Below are positions 30,112-43,260 of a stretch of DNA of 64,000 nt, piece by piece. Under the pieces are notes generated by a model. The model saw only the letters and a program-made list of their open reading frames with translations. It made no database searches and was not told the origin of the DNA. The position numbers and the translations under genes were made by a program. The stretch's first letter is position 1, and every line of letters starts with the position of its first letter. Source of the DNA: Leishmania martiniquensis (lineage: Eukaryota; Euglenozoa; Kinetoplastea; Trypanosomatida; Trypanosomatidae); NCBI RefSeq assembly GCF_017916325.1, contig NC_090170.1, forward strand, positions 1,180,001 to 1,244,000. Reading direction: 5' to 3'.

Positions 30112-31985
30112 GTGAATACAACGACCAGCGCCACCGCGCAGAAACGCCGAAACCAAAACGTGTGCTGTGGAGAAACGCTTTTTTTTTCTCTCGCTCTCGC
30201 TCACGCTGCTGTCGACGCACCACGGGTAGACGGCCAGCACCACGTGAAGAGCCACCACGAAGAGAAGGCCCCGGCAGAAGCGTAGGAAATGAGCTGAAAA
30301 GGGGGGAGAGAGAGCAAACAGAAAGAGAATGCGGCCGGTGCAACGCAAGACACGCAGAGCAGCGAGTAACCTCCTGGTTCGGTCCAGCGCGCCGGAGAAC
30401 AAACAGCTGAGGTTTACCCGCGGCAGCCTCCTTTCCGTTGTCTGTTCCTGTGTGCGTGTGTGTGTGTCAAGCAGAAATCGTCAACGTATGAAGAGACACG
30501 TAGAGGAAAGAGAACTCTGTCGCGTCAGTGTGCAGGTTCCGTTGCTGAGACGCCGAGTACACCACATATACGCCAAAAAGATCACAGGGTTCGCAGCGGG
30601 AGCTCCGTTTTATTCTTCTGAGCGATGCAACGTATGCTGGCCAATACGAAACACCGAGGGTAGAAAGGGCACGCCAACTCTGTGTATATATAAGCAAAGT
30701 CGGAATAGGAGAGAGAGGCGCACAAATGAGAGTAATGTGATGCGAAAGTGATGGGGTGGCGGGGGCCAAGGGGGGAGGGAGTCACTGTCGTTCGTCGGCG
30801 CTTCTCGCGAGACCCCTGAGAAGGAAGGGTAGAGATCGGTAAGAATCAGCGAGAGAAACTAAAGAGGAAGGGAAAGCGCATCTCGGCACACAGAAGAGGA
30901 GGTCCCGCGCGCACAGGGCGAAATCAAAAGATGTGAGGAAGGGACGGAGAGGGTGAGAGAGAGGTGTGTTGGGAGCAAATAGTAGAGTGGCGCGGACCGA
31001 TGTTCGTCTATGGGGATGCCTGTCACCAAACTATGTGTGCGTGTGTGTATGTGTGTGTGTGCGTGTTGCGTGCTTGAGTCCAGTTGCGATTCTGCATCGA
31101 CACGAGCCAGACGAGTTCGAAGTGAAGTTGCACCTCGAGCAACGCTAACGCGACAATAACACGACTTGTTTCATATCCTTTTCTCTTCCGGAAGCGTATA
31201 CCCCTACGTGGGTCGCCATGGAGAAGGGAAGGGGGGGCGGCCGCGCAGGTAAAACCACCTGTGACCAATGGAGCTGCGTTGCCTTCTCGATGAGAAAAAG
31301 AGAACGCAAGTGCGGCGCATGCATCTGCTGGCCTACCTACCCTTTTGCGGTGTAGACGGTGCGCGATAGCGCACGCCCCATCACTTCTGTGCGCTCGAAG
31401 ACCTGAGCGCTCCTCGAATGATCCGCGTTTCGTTGACCTCTTTCGCTCCATGGCGCTGGACAGACAGACCCTCCCCGCAGATGTGAGAGAAAGAGATGTA
31501 TATAAATGCAGAAAAATAGATGTTGCTAAGATGTAGCGGAGGCCTGCCGGCTAGAGCGCTATGGAGCATCTTTCTACGAATCATCACTGACACCGCGAAA
31601 GCGCGCTCGCCAGCCGCAACGGAGCCCGCAACTTCGCCTGTGGTACGGCACTTTCGAAACGAGAAAAAACACCGTTGGACTTGGACTCCTTTGCGCTTCT
31701 ACCCACCCACCCACCCCACTCGCACGCACGCACACACGCAAGCTCTCTCCTGAAGTTGCACCCCTGCGCTGAAAAAGGACTCGCTGCAACGGCGCGTCAT
31801 CGGCGCTCGCCCCGTCTGCCTCTGCAACAAGACGCTGTCCGTAGGACTCGGCAGTACACACTGTGTCTCGAGAAGAAACAGTTGATGCTGGCCAAATCCC
31901 GGCAACGTATGAGTGCAACCCGCCAGTCACCAGCGCGAATCGGTGGTTGTGGCTGCCTCTTCACATTTCTCACCCACGCAGACCC
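30112..31985. other. Intergenic region (3' UTR of the CrtC-like gene and spacer before UBA1)
   Basis: No supported gene in 1.9 kb. GT-rich tracts lie at about 30455-30470 and 31036-31064, a T-run with CT repeats at 30178-30200, and a CACC/CACG-rich stretch at 31700-31742. The open frames are short and overlap each other on both strands. Confidence 0.55.
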
Positions 31986-34457
31986 CTACTTGGTGGCCGA
32001 CGTTGGTGACCCGAGAGGGAGCTGTTTTCGGAAGTATCGCTTACACGAGGCCACCGGCTTCGTCGAGTCTAGGTTCGGAAAGTAGAAGATATTCTGCGCC
32101 ATTGCTTTTCCACTGTCTTTGAACTGATACCAGACGCGCTCAATCCCCTCCTGCACTTTGGTCTCCACGTACAACTCGCTCCCGCCAGACAAGACGCAAG
32201 CGCGTGACTTCACCCAGCCACGCGAAACGCTCTCCCACGTCCACTCCGTCCCGTCGAGAGGGAGAATGAAATGGCGTCGTTCGAGCATGGTCACTTCGTC
32301 GATCACGAGCTTGGTGTTCTCGTGGTTCACGTGGACGACCCAGGTCGGTACCGTTTTGCTGTTCACGCTACGAAACAAGACATTCACGCCCTGCTCCAAC
32401 AAGACCGCATTCATGCTGCCCTCCGTCTCCTCCGGGCTCATGACCCAGGTGCCGGTCATGAGCGCCTTAATCTGTGCCACCTCCAACGCGGAAGACGGGT
32501 GCAAAAGTAAACTGAGCGCCGGGAGCGAGAAGGCGCACTGGTCCGGCACGTGGGAGGTGAACAGGTACGACACCGGCACCGCGATGTCCAAGGCCTGTGC
32601 CCGCTTTTGAATCCAGGCACCACACTTGGCATGAGTCACATCGCACAGCTCCTGCATCATGAACGCGCGAAGCGTCAGAGTCCGGTAGTTGACCGCGCTA
32701 GCACCGTAGAAGGTCATCCATCGGTTGTAGCACCACTGCAGCGCTTTCTTCACGTGCTCCACCTCGTGAGGGTGATGAAAGATGTAGCCGTAGGTCCCGA
32801 AGAGCGCCGCCAACACAACCTGTTGAGCGGGGGTCAACGCGAACTGCTGGATTTTGAGGGCCATCTTGATCTCAGCTACGGCGACCAGACCAGGACCGTC
32901 GGCAATCGCCTCCCATGACCCCATGGCGGCCACCTCCGCCCGCTTCATGGCGGTAGAGCCGATACCATGCAGCATGCCAAAGAGACCCGTTTCTACGTGC
33001 AGATGACCGCGGCCGTGACTCGTTACAAAGCCGTCCCCTTTCACCTCCTTGCTATATCCGTCAGCCTTGATCAGCCTGCCTGTCACCGTCACCGTGCCCT
33101 CCCACACGCTGGGCTGCGCAAGAAATGTAAGCATCTCTTGGTTCGCCAGCGTCGCCACGAGCCGTAGCTCGACGCGGCCGCCGTCGTCGATAGGGCATGC
33201 GATGCGCCACCTCGTTGGGTAGACCATCCCCGTTTCACTGCTCATATACGATTCGTCCGTCTCGTCGCTCATGCTGACGCCGTCGTTGTGCTGGAAGGCC
33301 TCCTGGCCCCTCGCCGAGAATACGGTGGCGGAGCAACTCCTCACGACACTTGTCTCCCCAGTCATGACGCGCGTAACGCTGAAGCAGTGCGCCTCCTCGT
33401 CCTGCAAGCGAATGAGGCAGCGGTCCTGCACAGTGTCCCCCGTCTCCTCGGCAATGCGGCGACGGCGGAGGTCCCGCACGAAGCGCGCCTCTTCCACGGT
33501 GCGCGGCACCACCCCACCGAAGCTGTGCTCCATCCATACACTGCCACGGCTAACATCTAAGTCGCGCGCCAGCTCGAGATCGTCTGAGGCGCGCGTTACC
33601 CGCAGTGAGCCACCAAGCAGTCGAGTGTGGTGAAGGCAGTACGCGAACTCATCGTCCTCCCAGTTGCCCGTGGAGACGACGCCGCGCATGCCACCGAGCG
33701 CCGGCGGAGCCCTACGCGGCATGAACGTCAGATCCACAACGGCGCGCACCTCTTTCGACAAGTCCCTTTCCTCCTGCTCGTTGCTGACGCCTTCAAGATG
33801 GAGGACGTACTTAGGGACGCGCAATTTCTGCGCCCCACTCACGACGGTCGCGGTCGACTTGAGGGTGTTTCGGCCGAACTGAACGTCGAGCTCTGTCAGC
33901 CGTGTGGAAGCAGCCTCGTCCAGGAGCTGGTCTGGCAGCACCAAGCGCTCGCTGTTCAGCTGCTCTAACATCGCCTGGAGCACCGCGGGCTCGTGTCGTA
34001 TCGTCTTTTTGGCAATTAGCATCGAAAAGAGCGCCGGCGCCCGATCGTCCGCCGCACAGAAACGGTAGTACTTTTTCTTTTCGTGGTCCACGATGGACCA
34101 GTTCACTACGCACGCGTGTGTCAGAAGAGAGCCCTCTTTGGGAGGGTCAACATCGCTGACAACAGCCACGGAGTGGAAGGAGGTGCAGAGAGAAAAACGA
34201 TTATGTGCGCCGAAGCGACTGCGGACCGTCCAGCGCTCCTTTTGGCAATGCTCGTGTGCACGGTCGTGATCGAACAGCATCGACCACAAAGTGCTTGCCG
34301 GTACCGACGGCCCCTTCGCATCGACATCGTTGATGCCCAGTTGCGGCCACGAATTGCGCAGTCGCTTCCTCATCGACTGCTCCTCTATGGACTCCCCCTC
34401 TAAGCGCTGCCGCTGCGCGGGTGGCTCAGCGACAGTGTCTACAGCTGAAGAGTGCAT
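31986..34457 (-). CDS. Large conserved hypothetical protein with CrtC/AttH-type lipocalin-like region
   Basis: An 823-residue protein without a family name I can give confidently. No signal peptide or clear membrane segment is visible. The middle (about 255-490) resembles the CrtC/AttH lipocalin-like fold: a conserved NWEDDEFAYCLHH entry strand, MEHSFGG near 310, RWRIACPIDDGGRVELRL, then WEGTVTVTGRL near 457 and a GYSKEVKGDGFVTSHGRGH stretch. A middle helical part (about 525-650) is followed by a second small beta-rich domain starting near 669 (GTWVMSPEETEGSMN). CrtC-type domains occur in carotenoid hydratases and in stress-related proteins of other lineages, but enzyme activity cannot be inferred here. 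I saw no clear splice-acceptor tract close to the ATG, so the exact start is less sure. Confidence 0.85.
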   Translation of the reverse strand: MHSSAVDTVAEPPAQRQRLEGESIEEQSMRKRLRNSWPQLGINDVDAKGPSVPASTLWSMLFDHDRAHEHCQKERWTVRSRFGAHNRFSLCTSFHSVAVVSDVDPPKEGSLLTHACVVNWSIVDHEKKKYYRFCAADDRAPALFSMLIAKKTIRHEPAVLQAMLEQLNSERLVLPDQLLDEAASTRLTELDVQFGRNTLKSTATVVSGAQKLRVPKYVLHLEGVSNEQEERDLSKEVRAVVDLTFMPRRAPPALGGMRGVVSTGNWEDDEFAYCLHHTRLLGGSLRVTRASDDLELARDLDVSRGSVWMEHSFGGVVPRTVEEARFVRDLRRRRIAEETGDTVQDRCLIRLQDEEAHCFSVTRVMTGETSVVRSCSATVFSARGQEAFQHNDGVSMSDETDESYMSSETGMVYPTRWRIACPIDDGGRVELRLVATLANQEMLTFLAQPSVWEGTVTVTGRLIKADGYSKEVKGDGFVTSHGRGHLHVETGLFGMLHGIGSTAMKRAEVAAMGSWEAIADGPGLVAVAEIKMALKIQQFALTPAQQVVLAALFGTYGYIFHHPHEVEHVKKALQWCYNRWMTFYGASAVNYRTLTLRAFMMQELCDVTHAKCGAWIQKRAQALDIAVPVSYLFTSHVPDQCAFSLPALSLLLHPSSALEVAQIKALMTGTWVMSPEETEGSMNAVLLEQGVNVLFRSVNSKTVPTWVVHVNHENTKLVIDEVTMLERRHFILPLDGTEWTWESVSRGWVKSRACVLSGGSELYVETKVQEGIERVWYQFKDSGKAMAQNIFYFPNLDSTKPVASCKRYFRKQLPLGSPTSATK

Positions 34458-37400
34458 CAGACCTTTGCTTTTGTGCCAATACGTCGTCTAGGCCAGTAGC
34501 GCCTACCTACTCGCCCTAGCTCGAGTGACGCCGTTCCTACTCACGCGGATGAACGTCTGATGGCGTCTCTACCCCCGAATACCATATCCATGAAAAAGAT
34601 GAAGACGTCTCTGGGTCAGTCTGTGAAAATGTGTGTGGCGGTCACAAAAGGCCCACGGGCGCCGCTTTTCTCGTTACCCCAGCACGCTAGGCTCGTTTTT
34701 TTATTTTGTCTCGCTGTGTGTGCGTGTGTTAGCTTGTTTCTCTTCTGAGACAACAGTTAGAGAGAGAGCGATGATATTTACCTATCTGGCGAGATCGCCG
34801 AACGGAAGGAATCGCGTGAGCCCGCAAGCGGCCTGTCGTGGATGGCAGAGAAAACGCAAGTCTTTTGCCTCAGTTTCCTCGTTCACGGTCGCGCATGTCA
34901 ACTTTACCGCTTGATGGGTGACGCCAAAGAGCGCTCGAGACTCAAAAAGAAAGAGGGGGAAACGGTCATGCAGAAAGGGTTCCGTCCATGCCGTCATCGC
35001 TGCGCTCTCTCGTCGTTCACGGTGTTCCTTCGCGTGTGTTATCACTCCCTCAGCCTATGAAACAACAAAAGACACTCACACGTCTTGATCCGTCGTCGTC
35101 TCCCAACGAGACGCGCTGGTGTCTGAAGCGTGTCTGCCGAAATAACACTTTCTGACGCCTCGCCCATTCGATTTTCCTTTTGTTTACTCTGTCAATGCTC
35201 TGTCAGTCTGTTTGCCTGCGTGTGTGTGTGTGCGCGCGCGCGTTCATATGGTTTTCCGCGGCGCTCGCACCTCTTAAACGGTGACGAGACACACACACAC
35301 ACGCAGGCAAACAGACTGACAGAGCAGAAGACGAGACCCAAAGTAAACAAAAAAAAATACTAACGTTGGATACGTGATGAAAGAACCGAAGGACAGTGGT
35401 AGGGGAAACGACGCGCGTGAAACCCGGAGCGTCGTGAGAGGCGCAACGGCACTGTCCCGGGTGGAAGCCAGACTAGGACCAGGTCACGGCGCTCTCGCCG
35501 GGGGTAAGGCTGCATGCACGTGGAAGACAAAGCCAAATGGTACTCGCGAGAACCATTCCCTCGACGCATTCGCGCGGAAGGTTCGCCCCTTCCATCAAAG
35601 GATGCGATTGGCATTTCGGCAAAGAATTGCTAGCGAGAAGCAACAGCAGCGCGCGCACTCGCCTGCTGGTTGGCTGAGGCCCTCTCCTTCCTTTTTTTTG
35701 AGGGGGGGTCACACCGCCGAATGGCGCTCAGGCATTTTTACCGTCCCCCCTCCTGTACATAAACACACACGCGAAAAAAAAAACAGACCGCGCGCCCCTA
35801 ATGACTGTGCCACCCCCCTCTCCCTCTCTCCCTTTCTGCAAGGCCTTCCGCGCTCGCTGCCGACCACGAAAGCAATGCCACGTCATGGCGTGTGCCGGGG
35901 GATGAGTCATTCAATCGGCAAAAAAAGAGCGCAGCGGGATCAAGAGGAAAATGTGAAGGGGACACAAGCAGGGGACGGGAGAGTCCGGTGCCGCACGATT
36001 CGGCGAGTTTGCGGAGCGTTCGCGCCCTCGAAACGTTTTTTTGGGGGAAGAGAGGGCAACGAAAGAGCGGCAGAGGGGAGAGGGATACCCGCCCCTACGG
36101 TGGTAAAAGACACACACGAATACAAGCACAATCATTATGAAATTAGAGTGAGCCTTTGCAATCGTTTGAACTCTTTTTTTAAGGCTAAAAGGTACAAGTA
36201 AAAAAAAAAACGAGCGCGCTTTCGGCGTCGCCTCCGGTTCCGCCACCTTTCCTGCTGGCGCAGATCACATTCAACACCAGCACGTGTGCCAACGCGCGCA
36301 GAAGCATACACAAGAGAGCTGCGACTGCCAAGGAATAACGTCTTTCTCACTCGTCTTCTCCCTTCCAGATTGTCGCTTCCCCCGGTCGCGCCCCTTTGGC
36401 CCTTCGCTTCAAACCTGAGCAAAGATGGCAAGAGAACCGTAGAACGCTCATGGGCGACACGCCAGGAGATGCACAGGTGGCAGAGGAAGACGAAAACGAA
36501 ACCTCATGGGAATAGTTGGCGCCGAGGAGGAATGTCGCCTCACATACACCTCAGCGGAAACGGAGGAGACGGACAGACACGTCAATCCGGCGTGTGCATA
36601 TGCGAGAGGAGAAGGGGCGAGAGGCGGAAGAGGAGGTGTCGCGGCACAGAGGGCAAGACCATCCACCAGATGTACCTCAAGGCGGAGATGACGCTGAACG
36701 TGGGTATCCGTGGAGAGCCACCAGACGTCGGGCCCAATCTCAGCATATGCGTGCGTTTTGGAAGAGGTAAGCGCACGAACGGACAGGGCGGAGGGGCGGG
36801 GGCGCACACACACACACGCACACACAGACATGCATGCAGAGAGGGAGAGAGAGAGACAGCGAGCGAGCACAGAGCGCGGTTGGCATCTTCGAGGGCCGGC
36901 AAAAGGAGAGCGCCTTATTAACGATGGAAGCCCATTTTTACCCGCAGCTCATGCGCTCTCTCCCTACGCGGGGAGCGAAGAGTTGGGCCCCCTCGGCCAT
37001 CTCCCCATACGACAGTCCCCTCGGTGTCACACCAAATGCGCCACCAAAACTGAGAGAATAGAAGCGAGAAATAAAAAGGGGGAGTAATGCGCCGGGAGCT
37101 TCAAGACCGTCCGTTGCTCCAACATTCTCTTAAAGACTCGTGTTTGTTGCCCGCTCGAATTGCTTGCGAGTGGCAAGAAAGGTAGACGAGGACGAAGGTG
37201 CTGGAGATGTGGGGTAAATGACGGGCACTTGGTGCCCCCTAAAGAAACCGCAGGTACTTAAGAGGAGCGATTTTTCCCTCGCTGCGCCTGCCTCCGTGGG
37301 CCCTCCACTGCCTAAAACAGACCGTTCGCAGCGATGCATTCCTCTCTGAACACAAGAGCACGCAACATGTGTCAAGTACGCCGAGAAGAAAGAAGCCAGA

Positions 37401-38057
37401 GGAAAAAAGAGGGCAACGCCTCCTCTGCATCGCTCCAGGTCTGTTTCTACGGCCTCCCCTCCCCTGAGCGCCTCGCAGCCTCCTCATCATAAGGAGCGCC
37501 AGAGAGGGGCAGCCTGGCAGAAGTTAGGAGGGCCCTTCTTCGCCACCCCACAGGCGATGAAGTGAGAGGGCATCAATAGGGTTCCTGTAGTCAGGCAGGA
37601 GTCAAAAAGAAAAAAAGAAACACACCGAGCCGAAGAAAAAAACTGAAAGGGGGCGCTTTGAGCTCAATGAGGAGGCGATTTTCTTAAGGGACAGCGATCG
37701 ACAGGTAGAAGCCTCCTCAACGGCAACGCCGAGATGATACACGCGGCTCATCTCTTCCACCTAACCACCTACCCCATCTGCAACATCGCGCCCAGGGGCG
37801 ACAAAGAAGAAGAAGCTGCGACACCGCAAAACGTGCGAGGACGCGCTTCCTCACAAAGCGAGCCGATAAGGCTGCCCGCTCTTTCTCATCATCCTGACGT
37901 GATATGGTTTCGCTTTCATGGGCCTCTCTGCCGCTGCTCTTGCCGTGTTAAACACTCCAACATCTAAAAGCGTGCCCGAGTGCACATGAAAGGCAGACTT
38001 AGAAAAAGGTGGTGAGGATACAGCACGTGCGCGTGCGGCGCTTGACTTTACGCTGCC
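34458..38057. other. Long intergenic region (3' UTR of glycerol kinase and spacer before the CrtC-like gene)
   Basis: No supported gene in 3.6 kb. It contains the inverted repeat at 35178-35352 (listed separately), A-runs at 35348-35358, 35775-35785 and 36200-36211, a CA tract at 36806-36826, and purine runs. Plus-strand frames of 275 and 211 codons (35374-36201, 36286-36921) are Arg/Lys/Gly-rich, oppose the transcription unit and have no recognisable domain. Confidence 0.6.
35178..35352. repeat. Near-perfect inverted repeat capable of a long hairpin
   Basis: A perfect 37-bp inverted repeat has arms at 35196-35232 and 35290-35326. Each arm combines the same non-repetitive core (TGCTCTGTCAGTCTGTTTGCC) with a GT/AC run, separated by a 57-nt loop. 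A second, outer pair of 11-bp arms (35178-35188 and 35342-35352, core TTTTGTTTACT) extends the stem after a small asymmetric internal loop. Total stem is 48 bp. The arms match exactly, unlike a chance CA/GT pairing. In RNA from the minus strand this would form a strong hairpin about 720-900 nt before the CrtC-like start codon. Confidence 0.9.
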
Positions 38058-39716
<1,659 letters not shown>

Positions 39717-41225
39717 CTAAAGCGGCGGCGGAGGGGGAAGATAAAACGCACCAGACGCGAAGAAGCACGACACAAAAGGGAGACTGTGAGAAGAGGAGGA
39801 ACAACTCAAACCCAAACAGCAGTGCGTTTTCGATTCGTTTTTTTTTCCCTTTTGCCCTTTTGCTTACGTTTAAAATGGCAGTTCGTTTTTTGTTTGCTTC
39901 TCCGTTTAAGTAGACGAGTGAATGCGCACTTGATGCGCTGCAGATGCGTACTTGCGTGCGTACGGTGTGGGTGCCTGGTCAACGTGTACGTGTACACCTC
40001 TTCAGCAGGCTTAATCGCCGTGTGCGCAGGGGAACGTTTGAGGAAATGTTTAAGGTGGCGAAGAGGGAGCGGCTCGCAGGAAAGAGGGTAGTAATCGTAA
40101 CAGGAAATCACCACGAGCAAGACAAGCGAGGAAAGCAATGACGCACAGAACGAAACAGAGAATACAGTACCTGAAACGTGAAGAGAAAGGCACAGAAAAG
40201 AAGCGAACGGCAGCGATGTGTGCTTGCTGTAAATCACATGCACGTGAGGGGAGCGGAGGGGCAAAGCGCAGGAGGAGTTGACGAATAGAAGTCGGTGAAG
40301 CAGCGCAGTTGAAGAATGTCTATTGCGTATGTGTCGTTGGGCGGGGAGGGAGGAGAGGAGAAAGAGAAGGGAAGCTTGGCTGTTGAACATGACGGCACGC
40401 ACACACACACACACAGACTCATAGAGTTATGTAGGGAGTGCAACGTGTGGTTGCACGCGGGTGTTGTAGCAGCAAAAGGAGAAGAGGATATGATGTGCTT
40501 GACAGAAGGTGCATACGAACACATGCACAGCAACGATCCCTCTTTCCACACTGTGGAGCAGCTCGCGACATCATCTTCATACACTTCCAGGAACGGCATC
40601 GCTGTGGTAGTGAAGTAGGCGGCAGGTGCGTTGAGCACCTATTCTATCGGTTGTCCCGAAGTCCTCCGCAGGAAGAAGGATGCGCTCCGCACACCTCTTT
40701 TTCTTTTGCTGCCAAACGGGCAGCGCGGAGGGCGCTGTATATGCTTATGAGCTGGCCCGCGCCACAAGAGGCTTATTCATTCATTGAAGGTTCCGCTGAC
40801 GGCGAACACGCAACTGAAAGCGGATTATATATGCTAGGCAGCAGGAGCACGCACCACAAATCGCAGCCACAAACTTGCGTATCATGGACACTTCCACTCA
40901 GCGCCGCAACAGTCTTCCTCAGCACCGCCAGTGACATCTTGCTCGAGTATACTAACCCAACACGAAGTGAAGAGCTGATGAGGAGACAAACCATCAGTGG
41001 GAAGCGACAAGAGCGAATTCGGCGTAAGATGTGCTTCTCGCCCCGAGTGCGGCCAAGACCAAAGGCGCCGTCTCCGAGCCAACGCAGCATCAAAGGGGGG
41101 ACACGCCATGTACACCGCCCTTCACCCCCACCCCTTGCGTGAGAATACACGCGGACAGAACCACCCTAATGCTTCTCCTCAAACCTTTGCCCGACGGCTT
41201 CCAGCTCTACGTATGCACAGCTCAA

Positions 41226-41371
41226 TCAGTGAACCCCCTGTGCGCTACCAGCCACCCTCGGCAAGCGAGGGGGCAGAGGCAGCACAGCGGGTCGCTTCCG
41301 CGGTCAGGACACGGTGCGTCATGAGAAGTGGTCCGACTCAGTGTCGAATTGGTGCTTAACGCGGATCATCC
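41226..41371. repeat. Direct repeat, copy 1 (146 bp)
   Basis: Matches copy 2 at 41683-41828 over 146 bp with only two mismatches (A/T near position 8 and T/C near position 20), at a spacing of 457 bp. The unit contains a small perfect hairpin (CCCTCG GCAAG CGAGGG) near its plus-strand left end and no simple-sequence repeat. The flanking sequences do not match, so this is a bounded duplicated unit. Confidence 0.9.
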
Positions 41372-41682
41372 TTTTGAGAAGAGCACGACGGGAGCTGAAA
41401 GCGCGACACCGCGCGCGGGCAAGCGGGCACCAGTGCGCCTTCACACAAAGTCAGATACCTCAAACTACGGAGCGAGCTCCGCGTATTCTCCGCCGTCTCT
41501 ACCCTCCCTCCGCCCGCCCGTGCCCTCACCCTGTGAGAAGCACGAGGAGCCACGAGCGAGTGCAAACACCACGACAGTAGCCTACGCAGCCACGACTCGC
41601 CCCCTCCTAGCACTCTAAACGCCACCTCACATGCGCTCGGGCGCCGAGTAGTCTCTGCTTCCGTCACCGGCTGAGGGTACTG

Positions 41683-41828
41683 TCAGTGTACCCCCTGTGC
41701 GCCACCAGCCACCCTCGGCAAGCGAGGGGGCAGAGGCAGCACAGCGGGTCGCTTCCGCGGTCAGGACACGGTGCGTCATGAGAAGTGGTCCGACTCAGTG
41801 TCGAATTGGTGCTTAACGCGGATCATCC
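41683..41828. repeat. Direct repeat, copy 2 (146 bp)
   Basis: Near-identical second copy of the unit at 41226-41371, in the same orientation. The 311 bp between the copies is not visibly duplicated. The unit may be a fragment of a dispersed Leishmania repeat or retroposon end. Confidence 0.9.
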
Positions 41829-43260
41829 CTCAGTACCGCCTCTCGCCACTGCTCCCCAGCGCACTCAACACGAAAGCTCCCTCGTGAACTGCAATACACT
41901 CGGACATTGCTGCGTGCAATCCACCGCCGGCAGCCCACGCATCCATTCACCTCTTCCGCACCGCCGCGACGAGAAGCGCGGCCCTGCTCCCTTCCTGAAG
42001 GCTGCTCGCACGCGCCTCTACCGCTTCTCGTCTTGTCAACCGCAACCCACAGCTGGCCGTGGGATAGGTAGAGAGGGTCGCACTCCTTCGGAGAGCTCTG
42101 CGATCATACTGCTTACGGCTTGCGTGTAAATCCAATTGACAATCAGCGATACTTCTTGACGCTAAAATGGTAATCATGCAGAAGGCATACCACACACAGC
42201 CACTCAGCAACCCCCATCCCCATCCCCTACCCAGTATACAGGCACACACAGACACAGACACAGACACTTCATCCCACCACGCTCGCACTCACGCCACACC
42301 GCTTCTACTTGCCCAAAGTTATCTGTGCCTAAGCGATGCAGTCACCAAAAAGGGCTGGGTATGGATAAGCCTCACTGAAGAGTTGTTCCACTGGCCAAGG
42401 AGCGCCCAAAGGCCGCATCGGCACACGAAGCAGATATGCGTCGTGGCAAGATTGATAAGCCACCGGGCAGGTGTGTGATGCTCAGGAGACTGTGCGCATC
42501 TTCGCACACGCCCACGGAGATAAAAAAGAGAAAGGGAGGAAGAGAGAGGAAAAGGCGACGGCGCTTCTCGTTGGCTGTCGATGAAATGTGTACGGAGACC
42601 TTCCCAACGATAATGGCGGCGGCAAAAGAAGAGGATAAAGCGAAGAGGAAGAAAGTTATGGCGTGGCTGCCGCCCAAGAAACGTGCAACGCGCAGGGCAC
42701 CACAGAGAGAAGGAGAGAGCAGAAACCATCGCGCATGCACGTGCCTCATCCCTCCCCGTCTTGACAAGTACGGCGCGTTTCGTGGGCTTCGACTGCAACA
42801 TGGGCTCAAGAGGGCCTTTGCAGCAGCAAAGACTGCAACTCAAGACATCCTTAGCCTCTTGCGTGTTACACCGGTGCCACGACAATGGACCTGCACTGGA
42901 TAAGATGGCTGAAGAGAAGGGATGCAAAGGCCGCGATGGGGAAGAGCCGCCCATGCAGGCCGGGGGGGCCTCAGCGACACGAAGGCAGCGATTTACAGCA
43001 TTGCCAGCACACGTGCTCCCGCTATCGAATCAGTCGCGCCCTCCCTCGAGCTTTGCGATAGAGCGCACGCACGCGGGCTGCGAGCACCGTTCAGAGAAAC
43101 GAGTGGTAAGGGTGGTGAGAAGAAGATGAGCTGGAGCCTTTCACAAGCTCCAGGGTCACGAGAAAACTCAAGCGCAAACGGATGCGGCGCTGCGGCGCAA
43201 AAAATAAGTGAGTGCGGAAGAGCAGAGATCAGCTCAGCAGGGCAATGACTCAAACTACTC

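Larger units (their letters stand above)
39717..43260. other. Intergenic region (3' UTR of the J-domain gene and spacer before glycerol kinase)
   Basis: No supported gene in 3.5 kb. It contains a 146-bp direct repeat pair (41226-41371 and 41683-41828, listed separately), a CA run at 40398-40413, a CAGACA-type repeat at 42241-42269 and purine-rich runs at 42520-42555. Plus-strand frames (for example 40438-41142) run against the transcription unit and show no domain. Confidence 0.55.

Noticed and set aside
35374..36201. 275-codon plus-strand frame in the glycerol kinase downstream gap
   Set aside because: Arg/Lys/Pro-rich low complexity, interrupted by homopolymer-coded runs, opposite orientation to every real gene here.
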